The translations under genes were made by a program, and so were the position numbers. Source: S010-25 sp964466455 (GTDB taxonomy: Bacteria > Pseudomonadota > Gammaproteobacteria > SZUA-229). From it: a DNA stretch of 64,000 nucleotides. The DNA lies in the NCBI GenBank assembly GCA_964466455.1, contig CAYXNL010000003.1, positions 1 to 64,000 of the forward strand. The letters are read 5' to 3'. Positions 50,507 through 60,799 of the stretch are shown here, in pieces; within the stretch, counting starts at the first letter, position 1, and each line of letters opens with the position of its first letter. The notes under the pieces are model-generated. The model did not search any database and was not told the DNA's origin. It worked only from the letters and a program-made list of their open reading frames with translations.

Positions 50507-53500
50507 TTAACCCCGCTTCTGCGACCAGTCTCGAATATGAATCAGGCCGTTTTCAACCAGCGAATATACCACCGGTACAACGATTAGCGTGAGCAGGGTT
50601 GAACTAAACATTCCACCGATTACAGCAATCGCAAGTGGTGCATTGGTATCTGAACCAGCACCGATCCCCATTGCTGCTGGCAGCATAGCAATAATAATCG
50701 TCAGTGATGTCATCAGTATCGGTCGCATTCTTATCGGGCAGGCCTGTAGCAGGGCTGCATTGACACTTTTCCCCTGTGCGCGTAACTGATTGGTTAGATC
50801 AATCAACAGGATAGAGTTTTTCGCCACCAGGCCAATCAGTAACACCATGCCGATCATGGAATAAATATTTAATGTCTGATGCATCAGCCAGAGCCCGAAT
50901 ACCCCGCCAATAACCGCCAGCGGCTGGGCAGTCATTACAATTAACGGCTGGATAAATGAATTAAACTGACTGGCCAGTGTCATGTAAACCAGGATCAGAC
51001 CCGTGACAATCGCAAACATCACATAACCAACCGTTTTACTGAATGCCTTGGCGCGACCAATCAGCTCAACCCGATAGCCAGTCGGCAACATCGATTTGGC
51101 AACTTTTAATACAATTTCTGCCGCATCCCCTTCGGCAATGGTCGGGGTAGCAAAAAAAGTTGCCGCATACTGCAATTTATAGCGACCAATCACCGCCGGA
51201 CCCAACTTCGATGTCAGTTTGGCGACCGTATCCAGGCGTACCAGCTGACCACGATGGTTACGCAAATAGATCTGCTTCAGGTCATTGGCATGATGCAAAC
51301 CCGAGCCAGCCTTAAGGCGAATATCGTAACGCTCACCATCACCCGGATCATCATTATACTTTGCTACATCCATACCCCCTACCAGCACACGCAGGGTATT
51401 GGCGATGGTACGGGTATCCAGACCAACGCTATAGGCTTTTTCCCGATCAATACTAAGTACCGTCTGGGGCATATTTAGTTCCAGATCAGTATCAAGTTTT
51501 CCAATTTGAGGAATTTGCTGTAGTTTTCTGGTTAGTTTTTTTGATAATGCGGCAACCTTATCAAGGTTCGGACCTTTCAGCACAAATTGCAGTGGCTCGC
51601 CGCGTTGCCCGCCGACAATCGGTACCGGTGCGGCAAAGGCTTTAATGCCTGCCACCGTTGCCATTTCCTGTCGCACACGCTTGATAATTTCAACCTGATT
51701 ATGCTTACGCTGCTGTCGTGGTATCAGGCTGACATATATTTGTCCCTGATTCACCTGACCACGATCACCCGTGCCAATGGTACTGAACAGACCGCGTATT
51801 TCAGTGTCTTTTTTGAGAATTTTCTCCACCTGCTGCATTCGATCACGGGTATAGTCGATACTGGAACCAAGAGGCGTTTTGATGGAAACAATAAATCGCC
51901 CCTCATCTTCATCTGGCATAAAGCCTTTACCCAGCTGCCCCATAAACCAGCCACTGCTATAGACCACCAGTGCGGCAAGAATAAGAACAAACACACGCTT
52001 GCGAATCACAAAATGCAGTATTTTCTGATAGTGACTGTCCATGGCGTGAAAGCCGGTTTCCAGTAAACGATACAGATGGCCATGACGTTTGCGCACACGC
52101 AGAAAGCGGGCACATAGCATAGGCGTCAATGTTAGTGAAACAAACAGTGAAATGATAACGCCAATAACCACTACCACCGCAAAAGAACTGATAAAGCGCC
52201 CGATAATTCCACCCATAAATACAACTGCACCGAACAGGGAAACCAGGGTTATCGTCGAGGCCATAACAGCGAAGATTACCTGTAATGTACCTTTTTCGGC
52301 TAATACATCTGCCGGTGCATCCGGGTCTTCCTCCATATGCCTGAATATATTTTCCAGCACCACAATAGCATCATCCACCACTACCCCGATTAGTAACAGC
52401 AGACCTAACATGGTCATGGTATTAAAGGTATAACCGGCAAAATAAATACCCGCAATGGCGCCAAGCAGGGATACCGGGATCGCCGTAGCAACAATAAGTG
52501 TTGAGCGCAAGTTACGTAAGAACAGCCACACCACTAGCGCCGCCAGTAATGTACCCTCAAACAGATGAGACTTTAATCCATCAATAATAGCGGTAATCAG
52601 GCTGGCATCATCAACCACAATATGTAACTTCATGCTCGGTGGTAACTGTGGCAAAATTTCCGTTCGTAAACGTTTTTTGGCCTCGTTAATAATAGCCACC
52701 GTATTACTGCCTGAAATTTTAATCAACCCCAGCCCTACAGCAGGTTTACCGTTATAACTGGCGTAACGACGAAAATCTTCCAGCCCGTCTTTAATCCGGC
52801 TAATTTCCTTCAGATAAACGGGTAGATGATCGCGGTAGGCGACAATCAGTTTGCCAAGGTTGGCCACATGATGATATTCCAGATCGAGTTTGAGCTCACG
52901 CTCCTGGTTTCCACTGGTTAAAAAACCACCCGGTAATTTGATATGTTCCCGGCCAAAAGCCTGTATTACCTGATTTACCGTAATACCTAATGCCGCCATC
53001 CGCTTAATATTTAGTTCAATGCGAATAGTACGTTTGCGTTCACCGGCAATTACCACATCACCTACACCACTGATGGTTTCGAGACGTTTTTTAATAACAT
53101 TACGGGCATATACATTTAACTGCTGCAGGGTATTATCTCCCTGTAGCGCCAGCCACATTATCGGTTGCGAACCAGCCTCAATTTTTTTTAGTACCGGTGT
53201 TTTTGCATCGGCTGGCAGTTGTTGTAATACTTCATTCAGTTTGGCCTGTACCTCATTAAAGGCAGTATTAATATTCTTTTTCAGCTCAAACTGTATGACG
53301 ACAACAGAAACCCCGGCAAGTGAGGAAGACTGAACACTTTCTATCCCCGAAACACCGTTTACCGCCGACTCAATGACATTGGTTACCGAGGCATCAATCA
53401 CATCCGGGTCAGCACCTGGCAGTACTGTGGCGATAGACAGCATAGGGAAATCAATTTTTGGCAGCCGGTCAACACCAATGCGCTGATAACTGATTACACC

Positions 53501-53572
53501 AAACAAAACCAGTACCAGACTTAACATGGTAGTCAGCACATACTGTCTGATCGACAGCTCAGGCAGATTCAT
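50507..53572 (-). CDS. RND efflux transporter permease subunit
   Basis: A 1021-residue inner-membrane proton-driven pump of the HAE1/AcrB-MdtB group. Twelve membrane helices in two halves, with the proton-relay Asp pair in LLLIGVVVDDAIVVLENIFRH, two large periplasmic porter loops, and the N terminus LSIRQYVLTTMLSLVLVLFGVIS. Substrates cannot be told from sequence. The ATG overlaps the adaptor stop by one base (TAATG), so the two are coupled. There is no outer-membrane TolC gene in the window. Confidence 0.95.
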   Translation of the reverse strand: MNLPELSIRQYVLTTMLSLVLVLFGVISYQRIGVDRLPKIDFPMLSIATVLPGADPDVIDASVTNVIESAVNGVSGIESVQSSSLAGVSVVVIQFELKKNINTAFNEVQAKLNEVLQQLPADAKTPVLKKIEAGSQPIMWLALQGDNTLQQLNVYARNVIKKRLETISGVGDVVIAGERKRTIRIELNIKRMAALGITVNQVIQAFGREHIKLPGGFLTSGNQERELKLDLEYHHVANLGKLIVAYRDHLPVYLKEISRIKDGLEDFRRYASYNGKPAVGLGLIKISGSNTVAIINEAKKRLRTEILPQLPPSMKLHIVVDDASLITAIIDGLKSHLFEGTLLAALVVWLFLRNLRSTLIVATAIPVSLLGAIAGIYFAGYTFNTMTMLGLLLLIGVVVDDAIVVLENIFRHMEEDPDAPADVLAEKGTLQVIFAVMASTITLVSLFGAVVFMGGIIGRFISSFAVVVVIGVIISLFVSLTLTPMLCARFLRVRKRHGHLYRLLETGFHAMDSHYQKILHFVIRKRVFVLILAALVVYSSGWFMGQLGKGFMPDEDEGRFIVSIKTPLGSSIDYTRDRMQQVEKILKKDTEIRGLFSTIGTGDRGQVNQGQIYVSLIPRQQRKHNQVEIIKRVRQEMATVAGIKAFAAPVPIVGGQRGEPLQFVLKGPNLDKVAALSKKLTRKLQQIPQIGKLDTDLELNMPQTVLSIDREKAYSVGLDTRTIANTLRVLVGGMDVAKYNDDPGDGERYDIRLKAGSGLHHANDLKQIYLRNHRGQLVRLDTVAKLTSKLGPAVIGRYKLQYAATFFATPTIAEGDAAEIVLKVAKSMLPTGYRVELIGRAKAFSKTVGYVMFAIVTGLILVYMTLASQFNSFIQPLIVMTAQPLAVIGGVFGLWLMHQTLNIYSMIGMVLLIGLVAKNSILLIDLTNQLRAQGKSVNAALLQACPIRMRPILMTSLTIIIAMLPAAMGIGAGSDTNAPLAIAVIGGMFSSTLLTLIVVPVVYSLVENGLIHIRDWSQKRG

Positions 53573-54756
53573 TATTGCTTACCTGACGGGGCAACACGAT
53601 TAGCTTTGTGCGATCGTATTTTTACCTGTGGCTCATTGCGCTGAATTTGAACACGCACGCCGTTACTGAGATAGGCAGCGCCATCGAGTGCAATATGCAC
53701 ACCCGCTTTAAGGCCAGTTTTAATTTCAACTCGCCTGCCCTGCCGAATACCGATGACTACCGGCTTTTCCTCCGCCCTGCCATTATCTAACTGATACACC
53801 ACAAAACCAGCCGGACGCTGCACCAGCACCGCCTGTGGAACAATAACAGCATGATCATGTTGCATCAGTACCACTGATGCTGTAATAGATTCACCCGGTT
53901 TCCACTGTTTGCTGTTGTTAAATTCTACCAGCGCCTGAAGGGAGTGGTTCTGCTGCTCCAGCATAGGTCTGATACGTGTGATTTTCGCCTTCAGACTATC
54001 TTTACCTCTGTTCAGGGCAACACCCATACCCGGTTTAATTTCATCTGCCAGTGTTTCAGGAAAGTACAGTCTGGCCCTCACATGATGCGTATCTATAATC
54101 TGAAACAGTGGCTTGCCTGAGGGTGACATCGGGTTAATATAGTCCCCTTTCGATACCGAACGTTTCTGTATTACCCCGGAAATGGGTGCAACGATACGCG
54201 TATGTGAGAGTTCATAACTGGCAATATTAAGCTGTGCTTTCGCCTGCCTGATCTGCGCCTGAGTTTGTTTGACAAGCGTTCTTGATGCGTCCAGTTTTGA
54301 ATCGGATATTGTCTTCTTTTTAAATAAAGACTGGTCACGTTTGAGCAATAGCTGCTGATTTTCCAGTTGCGCCTGCAAACCTTCGATATTCGCTTTAGCC
54401 GCCATTTTATTCAGTCTAAAACGTTCACTATCCATCTGAGCCAGCACCTGCCCGGCCACTACCTTGTCGCCTTCATCGACATTAACCTTTACCACCTCAG
54501 CCGATACCATGGATGAAATTTGTGGCGCATGCATCGTTTCAATCACTCCCTGTACTGTGGTAATCAGGCTGATAGAGCCACTCATAACCTGAATTTCAGT
54601 TACCGGAACACCCGATTGATATGTCTTTTTCTCTCCAGCACGGGCATGCGATGGAGCGGATACAAGGGCTATCGCGGCAAATAGAAAAATAGATATAAAT
54701 ACGGAATGATGCAATCGTAATACAGAAAAAAATGGTGGGGAATAAAACAGCTTCAT
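53572..54756 (-). CDS. RND efflux periplasmic adaptor subunit
   Basis: A 394-residue membrane-fusion protein. A signal peptide (about 1-40; FISIFLFAAIALVSAPSHARA) precedes a lipoyl half (VKVNVDEGDKVVAGQVLAQMD), a coiled-coil hairpin (about 120-185; LLLKRDQSLFKKKTISDSK), the second lipoyl half (RIVAPISGVIQKRSVSKGDY) and beta-barrel/membrane-proximal domains. It bridges the RND permease encoded next to an outer-membrane channel. Confidence 0.94.
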   Translation of the reverse strand: MKLFYSPPFFSVLRLHHSVFISIFLFAAIALVSAPSHARAGEKKTYQSGVPVTEIQVMSGSISLITTVQGVIETMHAPQISSMVSAEVVKVNVDEGDKVVAGQVLAQMDSERFRLNKMAAKANIEGLQAQLENQQLLLKRDQSLFKKKTISDSKLDASRTLVKQTQAQIRQAKAQLNIASYELSHTRIVAPISGVIQKRSVSKGDYINPMSPSGKPLFQIIDTHHVRARLYFPETLADEIKPGMGVALNRGKDSLKAKITRIRPMLEQQNHSLQALVEFNNSKQWKPGESITASVVLMQHDHAVIVPQAVLVQRPAGFVVYQLDNGRAEEKPVVIGIRQGRRVEIKTGLKAGVHIALDGAAYLSNGVRVQIQRNEPQVKIRSHKANRVAPSGKQ

Positions 54757-54822
54757 ACAGTTATACCCAGAGATCCGGTTAATATTGTCATTACGCAGGC
54801 AGTGGCAACTATCGGTAGTTGT

Positions 54823-54842
54823 TAAGGAACGTCTGATTAACG
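54823..54842 (+). repeat. GGAAnnTCTGA dispersed motif, copy 3
   Basis: AAGGAACGTCTGATTAACGT lies between the RND adaptor gene and ydbL. Confidence 0.35.
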
Positions 54843-54843
54843 T

Positions 54844-55182
54844 TTATTTCTTCTGCCAGCTTGCTCCCGGTTTTATATACATACCGGGTTTTGACCTCTC
54901 AATGGCTTTTTTACCCGCCAGTGCCTCAACAGCAGCAACAGTGGTTCCATTGCGTCGGGCAATTGCTTCATACAATTGCTTTCGCTTCTGGTTTATATCC
55001 TGTATCAGGGCTTTCACCTCACTATTAGGCACGGTTACCGCCTGAAGATAACCACTGGTCGTTTCACCAACCAGCCCCCGTTGCTTGGCAGTGTGTAAAT
55101 CAATAGCCATCGCATAGCTGGAAAAAACCAGCAGAAAAAAGGCCATAAAAGAGAATGATAAGTTTCTGTTAACTTTATTCAT
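54844..55182 (-). CDS. ydbL: YdbL family protein (DUF1318)
   Basis: A 112-residue exported protein with a signal peptide (LSFSFMAFFLLVFSSYAMA) and the DUF1318 domain (HTAKQRGLVGETTSGYLQAV, KRKQLYEAIARRNGTTVAAVEALAG, ERSKPGMYIKPGASWQKK). In E. coli YdbL is a chaperone-like partner for the YdbH-YnbE bridge. It overlaps ynbE by one base (TAATG). Confidence 0.94.
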   Translation of the reverse strand: MNKVNRNLSFSFMAFFLLVFSSYAMAIDLHTAKQRGLVGETTSGYLQAVTVPNSEVKALIQDINQKRKQLYEAIARRNGTTVAAVEALAGKKAIERSKPGMYIKPGASWQKK

Positions 55183-55382
55183 TAGAATAACCCACTGTCT
55201 TTATTAAACGCATTATCGAGCTGTTTATCCACTTTTATCCGTATTTCCTGCTGGATTTTTATATTGAGATTAATGGTTATGGGCTTATCCGGTGCCTCCA
55301 CCTTAACCGTTGGCGAGCAACCATATAGTAAAACAGGAACGACCAGGGAAAACAGTAGAAAAAAAGAAACCGGTAATTTCAT
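55182..55382 (-). CDS. ynbE: YnbE family outer-membrane lipoprotein
   Basis: A 66-residue lipoprotein; lipobox VLLYGC (Cys about residue 22). The short mature part SPTVKVEAPDKPITINLNIK is the family signature. YnbE multimers link to YdbH to form the intermembrane bridge for phospholipid transport in E. coli. It lies between ydbH and ydbL. Confidence 0.94.
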   Translation of the reverse strand: MKLPVSFFLLFSLVVPVLLYGCSPTVKVEAPDKPITINLNIKIQQEIRIKVDKQLDNAFNKDSGLF

Positions 55383-55423
55383 ATAAGTATTTCCATCGTA
55401 GTTTTACTGTCGGGCCTGACCGA

Positions 55424-57988
55424 CTAATGATATTTTTTTCTAACGGCTGCGTCGATACTGTCATTCAGGCCCTGTGTATAGCGTAAGCTTTTAAGCAGGT
55501 CTTTTATATTCTGTTGTGTATTAATGTTCAGCTTCACCCGCTGGTTCTTACCCAGCTCGGGGCTGACTCCTGCCAGATGGAGTGCCGCACTCATCCTGCC
55601 ATCCGGAGTATAGGACAAATTAGCCGCCAGTTTACTGTAACGAAAATCCCGCAATGCCTTTAACACAATAGTTGACAGCGGGCTGGTTGAAATTTGTCCT
55701 TTGCCAGTTTTCGGCTGATAGCGAATATACCCTTTTCTGCCTGCATTATCAAAATAACCCTGATGAATATAAATACCCTGTTGATTTAATTCAATGGGTA
55801 ATACGCCATCGAGTTTACCATCAACAGATAACCCCGGTAATGGCTGTGATCGGGCAATGCTAGCTAAATTAATATTACGTATTTTCAGGGTAAACCGGTT
55901 TACCGGATGATTAAAATCCAGCGTTATCTTTCTGCTATAAAAACGTCCATCAAAAATATGACCTTCCAGGTTATGAAGAGTAATAACCGGCAGGTAATAT
56001 TTTTTTTCATGATTCAACACAAGTTGCAGATGAATATTACTGATTAATACACCGCTATCAAGGTGTTTCAGCCGGATTAAACCGGTATGACCAATACGTT
56101 TTTCTGGCATAGATTTCACCGTTTGCAATACCGGCAGTATATTAAAATTCTGCACCGTATTTAACCCTGAGAACACGATTTGCTGATAAAAACCACCCAC
56201 ATTTTTCATCTGTAACCGGGTTGACAGCTGAAAAGGTTTATTTGCCCACCATTGCATAGAGGCATGAAGAGCAACCCTGCCGCTTATGATATCCACAAGA
56301 TAAGGCCACGGTTTAACAAGCCGGCTCAGTCTGTCTGAATCAGCAGACAGCTTAATTTCCCTGTCTGTATCAATTGTCAGCATACCATGATTATGCTGAA
56401 TATTGTGACTGCCGTTAAAGCTAAACTTTGCCGGTAACTCGGCAGAAAATAAATGGCCATTAAATTTTATTTTTTCATTAGCCTTAGTAATATGCAATAT
56501 AACATCCCTGCCTTTTAGCTGAATTAACCTGCCATTAGTAAAACGCTGAAGAGCCAGAATCGATCTACTTGCAATATTTATAGCAAAGGCAGTATCACTA
56601 CCATAGGCTGCGTTTTTTTCATTAGCCGGATTAATATCAATATTCCCATACAGCTTAATTACCGCATTCTTTATTTGTGTATCGTCAATATCCAGCTTTT
56701 TATAGCGAATAAAACTGCCACGATGCAGGACAATTTGCGAGCCATTTTTTAAGGCGTTAATATTAAAAATAAAACTCGCCTCAGGATGCTCAACACCACC
56801 ACCCTGCCATCGAATCTGATTACCTGTTAATGTAACCAGCGCAAGCTCTTTACGAGCAGATTGTTTTTCCCTGATAATATTTTTATCTGCATTATTTATG
56901 CGCTGATTTTTAGGTGGCATACCATCCTGTAGCAACATAGCAACAGGAAGAGTTATTTTTCCACTGATCGGATCAATAATAAATGCCGCCACCTGTTTTT
57001 TTGTTACCCGTTCTTTTGTTACCCGTTCTTTTGTTATCTGCTCTTTTGTTACCTGTTCTTTTCTACCAGCAGATAGCCTGCTGTTTTTTATATCCATAAA
57101 ATCCAGTTTTTGTAACAGTTTTATTATTTTCTGTATATTAAGCTGATATTCAGCCCTGATTACTTTGTCACTCAGGATAATATGTAATAATGCCGTACGC
57201 GATTGATCCAGATTGATACTGATGGTATTCGCTGAAGAAATTTTTACTGTTAATTCCTCTGGCAGGTCAGGTATATTTAATCTTAGTGATAGCTCTGTAT
57301 TTTCTTTTGCGGTTTCTATTTTATGGAAATCGAGGCTAATACGCCGGTTATTGAACCCCTTAAAAGGGTTTCCATGTAGTTGTAATGTATCAATATAAAG
57401 CTGCTTAAAGGGTATTTTTTCTCGCCAGTTAGTCTGAAACTGCCTGAATAGCTGCCGCAATACTACAGATTGTGAAACTAACGGGCGTTTTTTCGCTGCA
57501 ATTTTATTAGTAGACGGTTTTATATTGGCGGGAACATTCTGCCTACTTTTATCAGCAGGGACTGATGCATTACTGGCTACGGCCATCCCCGATGTTAAAC
57601 TGGAGAATGTCTTTTTTGGCGTGGTAAGTTTTGTTATCTGCAAGTCTCTGATCATTATTTTATCTATAACCACTTTACCCTGAGCAGCAATAAACAGATC
57701 CTGATTACTGTATTGCAGCTTTATCCCTTTTACCCGCACTTGATAAACTGCCGAAGATGCTGTCTGATCAACCGGATTCAGATTAAAGATTAGTGAAGAA
57801 ATTTGTGTTTGATGTCCACCAATTTTATCTATTTTTAATTGCTGCAGACGAATACCTGCCTGATATAATTTTTCTTCTGCCAGTAACGGTAATAATGATT
57901 GAACAATAGCCGCACGATATGCCAGGCCAGTAATAATAGCCAGTATTAATATAATCAGAAAAATAAATATCCACTTTAATACTTTCAT
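55424..57988 (-). CDS. ydbH: YdbH family AsmA-like intermembrane transport protein
   Basis: An 854-residue protein with an N-terminal anchor (WIFIFLIILILAIITGLAYRA) and a long periplasmic beta-rich region. The C-terminal part has the family feature LPGLSVDGKLDGVLPIELNQQGIYI. YdbH, YhdP and TamB are redundant phospholipid transporters in E. coli. The order ydbH-ynbE-ydbL is that of E. coli. A five-residue near-repeat (EQVTK/EQITK/ERVTK/ERVTK/KQVAA, about residues 312-332) is encoded by tandem 15-base units and appears to be a local expansion. Confidence 0.93.
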   Translation of the reverse strand: MKVLKWIFIFLIILILAIITGLAYRAAIVQSLLPLLAEEKLYQAGIRLQQLKIDKIGGHQTQISSLIFNLNPVDQTASSAVYQVRVKGIKLQYSNQDLFIAAQGKVVIDKIMIRDLQITKLTTPKKTFSSLTSGMAVASNASVPADKSRQNVPANIKPSTNKIAAKKRPLVSQSVVLRQLFRQFQTNWREKIPFKQLYIDTLQLHGNPFKGFNNRRISLDFHKIETAKENTELSLRLNIPDLPEELTVKISSANTISINLDQSRTALLHIILSDKVIRAEYQLNIQKIIKLLQKLDFMDIKNSRLSAGRKEQVTKEQITKERVTKERVTKKQVAAFIIDPISGKITLPVAMLLQDGMPPKNQRINNADKNIIREKQSARKELALVTLTGNQIRWQGGGVEHPEASFIFNINALKNGSQIVLHRGSFIRYKKLDIDDTQIKNAVIKLYGNIDINPANEKNAAYGSDTAFAINIASRSILALQRFTNGRLIQLKGRDVILHITKANEKIKFNGHLFSAELPAKFSFNGSHNIQHNHGMLTIDTDREIKLSADSDRLSRLVKPWPYLVDIISGRVALHASMQWWANKPFQLSTRLQMKNVGGFYQQIVFSGLNTVQNFNILPVLQTVKSMPEKRIGHTGLIRLKHLDSGVLISNIHLQLVLNHEKKYYLPVITLHNLEGHIFDGRFYSRKITLDFNHPVNRFTLKIRNINLASIARSQPLPGLSVDGKLDGVLPIELNQQGIYIHQGYFDNAGRKGYIRYQPKTGKGQISTSPLSTIVLKALRDFRYSKLAANLSYTPDGRMSAALHLAGVSPELGKNQRVKLNINTQQNIKDLLKSLRYTQGLNDSIDAAVRKKYH
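57000..57062 (-). repeat. 15-bp tandem repeat inside ydbH
   Basis: About four copies of a 15-base unit (plus-strand form TTTTGTTACCCGTTC and variants) in frame, encoding pentapeptides of the form x-x-V-T-K. Copies 1 and 2 are identical, suggesting recent expansion by slippage. Confidence 0.8.
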
Positions 57989-58066
57989 ATATCCGTCATT
58001 ACTGCTGCATTAAGCAATCTTTCATTCAGTCCGAGTCGAACAGATTACGGTGTAATCGCAGGTTGT

Positions 58067-60799
58067 TTAGTGATCAAGTAATGCTCTGATTTTCATACTC
58101 AGATCAATCTGGGTATACGGCTTATTAAGCAGATTCGCTCTGAACCGTGACTGGCCATTGCGTGCGATGGCTTTTTCCGTATAACCGGAGGTTAATAATA
58201 CTTTAAGTGACGACTGCAATGTCGTCAGCTTTTCTGCCAGTTCAAATCCATTTAGACCACCCGGCATAACAACATCACTAAACAATAGATCAATGGATGA
58301 TTCTTCTTCAAATTTCGTCAATGCCTGCGCAGCGTTACTGGCAGTAATAATCCGATAACCCTGCCGGGATAATGTCTCTTCAACCAGCTCAACCAATCCA
58401 GGTTCATCATCAACAACCAGAATGGTTTCATTCCCTTTGGGGAAAGCCGTGCGGGAGGGAGAAGGTTTCGGTTGTTCTTCTTTTTCCTGACGGACACGTG
58501 GTAGATAAATTCGAAAGGTTGAGCCAATACCCTGTTCTGAATAAACCTTTATGGCGCCAGCTGAGCGTTTTACAAAACCGAACACCATCGCCAGACCTAA
58601 ACCGGTTCCCTTGCCCTGTTTTTTTGTACTGAAAAAAGGTTCAAAAACACGTTCCTGAACCTCTGTAGACATGCCTTCCCCATTGTCACTCACCGCTAGC
58701 TCAACATATTGCCCAGGTATCACCTCTGGGTCATAGCGGCAATAATCTTCATCCAGTACAACATTAGCGGTTTCTATGGTTAACAAACCGCGCCCTTTCA
58801 TTGCGTCACTGGCATTAATAATAAGGTTTAGCAAGGCATCTTCAAAATCACCGGAGGAAATTTCCGTTAGCCATATCGGCTGACAGAAATTATGTTCAAT
58901 TTCCACCTGCGGTGTTAACGAACGGGCGATTAAATTACTCATGTCTTTAATCCGCCGGTTAATATCAGTAACCGCCGAACTGGATACATCACTGCGCGAA
59001 AACCCGAGTAACTGCCGGGTAAGATCAACAGCACGTTGCGCTGCATGGCGAATGCCCTTTATCCTTTTCTGTATTTCCTCATCAGTTTCAATATGCGGCT
59101 CAAGCAGATCAAGATTCCCTAGTATAATACCAAGAATATTATTAAAATCATGGGCAATACCTCCTGTCAGTTGGCCGATTGCCTCCATTTTCTGTGTCCG
59201 ACGCAGGGCAATTTCAGTTCGCTGATGCTCACTAATATCGCGCCATACCGCATGCAATACGGTTTCATCACCGAAGGGAATAGCCGTAAACAAAACTTCT
59301 ACCGGAAAGGTTTGACCATTTTGTCGCTTATGTACCCATTCAAAACGATGACTACCTTTTTCCCTGGCAATAGCCATCATTTCATTGGCTTTTTCAATGG
59401 ACTCTCTACCATCCGGTTGTAGCGGTGGTGATAGATCGGAGGGACTAGTTTGCAATACGGCCTTTTTATCCGCATACCCCAGCATGCTGACCATTGCCTG
59501 GTTACAGTCAACAAATCGTCCTTCTTCAAGAATAAGCAACGCATCGGTTGATTTTTCAAACAGAGTAACATATTTTTTCTCGCTTTCCTGTAGCGTTTTC
59601 TCCGCCTGTTTACGTCTGCTTATATCGGTATAAACACCGCAGACGGCATAAATTTTATTTTCGCTGTCAAATAGCGGAAACTGGTCTGATATATAATGAT
59701 GCACACCCCCATTATGCAAAATAGTTTCCTCAGATTTTATCCTCCTCCCGTTTGCAATAATGGCTTCATCATCACTGAAAAACACATCGTTACGACCGGA
59801 AGAAGAAACTTCTTTATCTGTTTTACCAATAATGTCTTCATGCGCAGTATGAAACAGCGTTTCATACTGCCGGTTAACAAAAATATAACGCCCGGCAAGA
59901 TCTTTTGCATAAACGATGGCCGGGGAATGGTCCATAATCGCCTGTAAATTACGCTGGTTTCTGGCATTCATCTCTCGCAACCGGTACCGTTCCGTAACAT
60001 CACTGAACACCAGCACCATACCTTGAACCTCAGCATTGTCACCATTGCGAATCGGCGCAGCAGAATCGGCAATCTGGTACTCACACCCGTCTCTGGCTAT
60101 TAATGTGGTGTGGTTGCTCAGGTAAACCGTTTTACCGGTGGCAATGACTTTTTCAACTGGATTTTCGATTGACGCCCGAGTACTGGCATCAATAATAGGG
60201 AAAACTGTTTTAACCGGTAAGCCTTTTGCCTCATTATTAGACCAGCCGGTTAACTGCTCGGCAACCGGATTCAACAGGGTCAGATTGCCTGCCTGATCCG
60301 TAACCATCACCGCATCACCGATAGAATTCAGCGTAATAGACAAATTTTCCTCACTCAGGCGCAGACGCTCACGGCTACGTTCCAGCTTCCTGAGCAACCG
60401 CTTCTGCTTGTCAATTTCGCGATTTAGTGCAATAAAGGTATTTGCCCGTGAACCGACCGGCTTCATCCGTAATATAATCTGTGCCGACTGTTCATTCTGA
60501 CTCGGTACCAACAGAAAACCTTCACAACTCGACATAGGTGATTCGCGGTTAGCGTGCGCACACATTAATGCCAGTCTCATCGGGGTTCGAGAACGGGTAC
60601 AGGGTCGTAGTCGAGAACGGATCTCAGTGGATGACAGATTGGTTAGTTCAGCTAGATTAATGCCTGTCAGCTCTTCGGCGCTGTGTTGTAAAATACGTGA
60701 AGCGGCACGGTTGATCGCCAGGATTTCCCCCTCAGCGCTTACCATCAGCATGCCCTCAGGCAACAGATCAGCCAGAAAAAGAAATTCAGATGCCTGCAT
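58067..60799 (-). CDS. multi-PAS hybrid histidine kinase
   Basis: A 910-residue cytoplasmic sensor kinase without membrane helices. Order: PAS-like (about 1-110), coiled coil (about 125-150), PAS (about 150-270), PAS (about 275-395), PAS (about 400-525), HisKA with phospho-acceptor in GQLTGGIAHDFNN (about 548), HATPase (about 640-765; NGEGMSTEVQERVFEPFFST, GTGLGLAMV), and a C-terminal receiver (about 785-908) with LLFSDVVMPGG. It starts by overlapping the stop of the MetOD1 gene by one base, so they are one operon. The signal is unknown; no response regulator is encoded next to it. Confidence 0.95.
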   Translation of the reverse strand: MQASEFLFLADLLPEGMLMVSAEGEILAINRAASRILQHSAEELTGINLAELTNLSSTEIRSRLRPCTRSRTPMRLALMCAHANRESPMSSCEGFLLVPSQNEQSAQIILRMKPVGSRANTFIALNREIDKQKRLLRKLERSRERLRLSEENLSITLNSIGDAVMVTDQAGNLTLLNPVAEQLTGWSNNEAKGLPVKTVFPIIDASTRASIENPVEKVIATGKTVYLSNHTTLIARDGCEYQIADSAAPIRNGDNAEVQGMVLVFSDVTERYRLREMNARNQRNLQAIMDHSPAIVYAKDLAGRYIFVNRQYETLFHTAHEDIIGKTDKEVSSSGRNDVFFSDDEAIIANGRRIKSEETILHNGGVHHYISDQFPLFDSENKIYAVCGVYTDISRRKQAEKTLQESEKKYVTLFEKSTDALLILEEGRFVDCNQAMVSMLGYADKKAVLQTSPSDLSPPLQPDGRESIEKANEMMAIAREKGSHRFEWVHKRQNGQTFPVEVLFTAIPFGDETVLHAVWRDISEHQRTEIALRRTQKMEAIGQLTGGIAHDFNNILGIILGNLDLLEPHIETDEEIQKRIKGIRHAAQRAVDLTRQLLGFSRSDVSSSAVTDINRRIKDMSNLIARSLTPQVEIEHNFCQPIWLTEISSGDFEDALLNLIINASDAMKGRGLLTIETANVVLDEDYCRYDPEVIPGQYVELAVSDNGEGMSTEVQERVFEPFFSTKKQGKGTGLGLAMVFGFVKRSAGAIKVYSEQGIGSTFRIYLPRVRQEKEEQPKPSPSRTAFPKGNETILVVDDEPGLVELVEETLSRQGYRIITASNAAQALTKFEEESSIDLLFSDVVMPGGLNGFELAEKLTTLQSSLKVLLTSGYTEKAIARNGQSRFRANLLNKPYTQIDLSMKIRALLDH

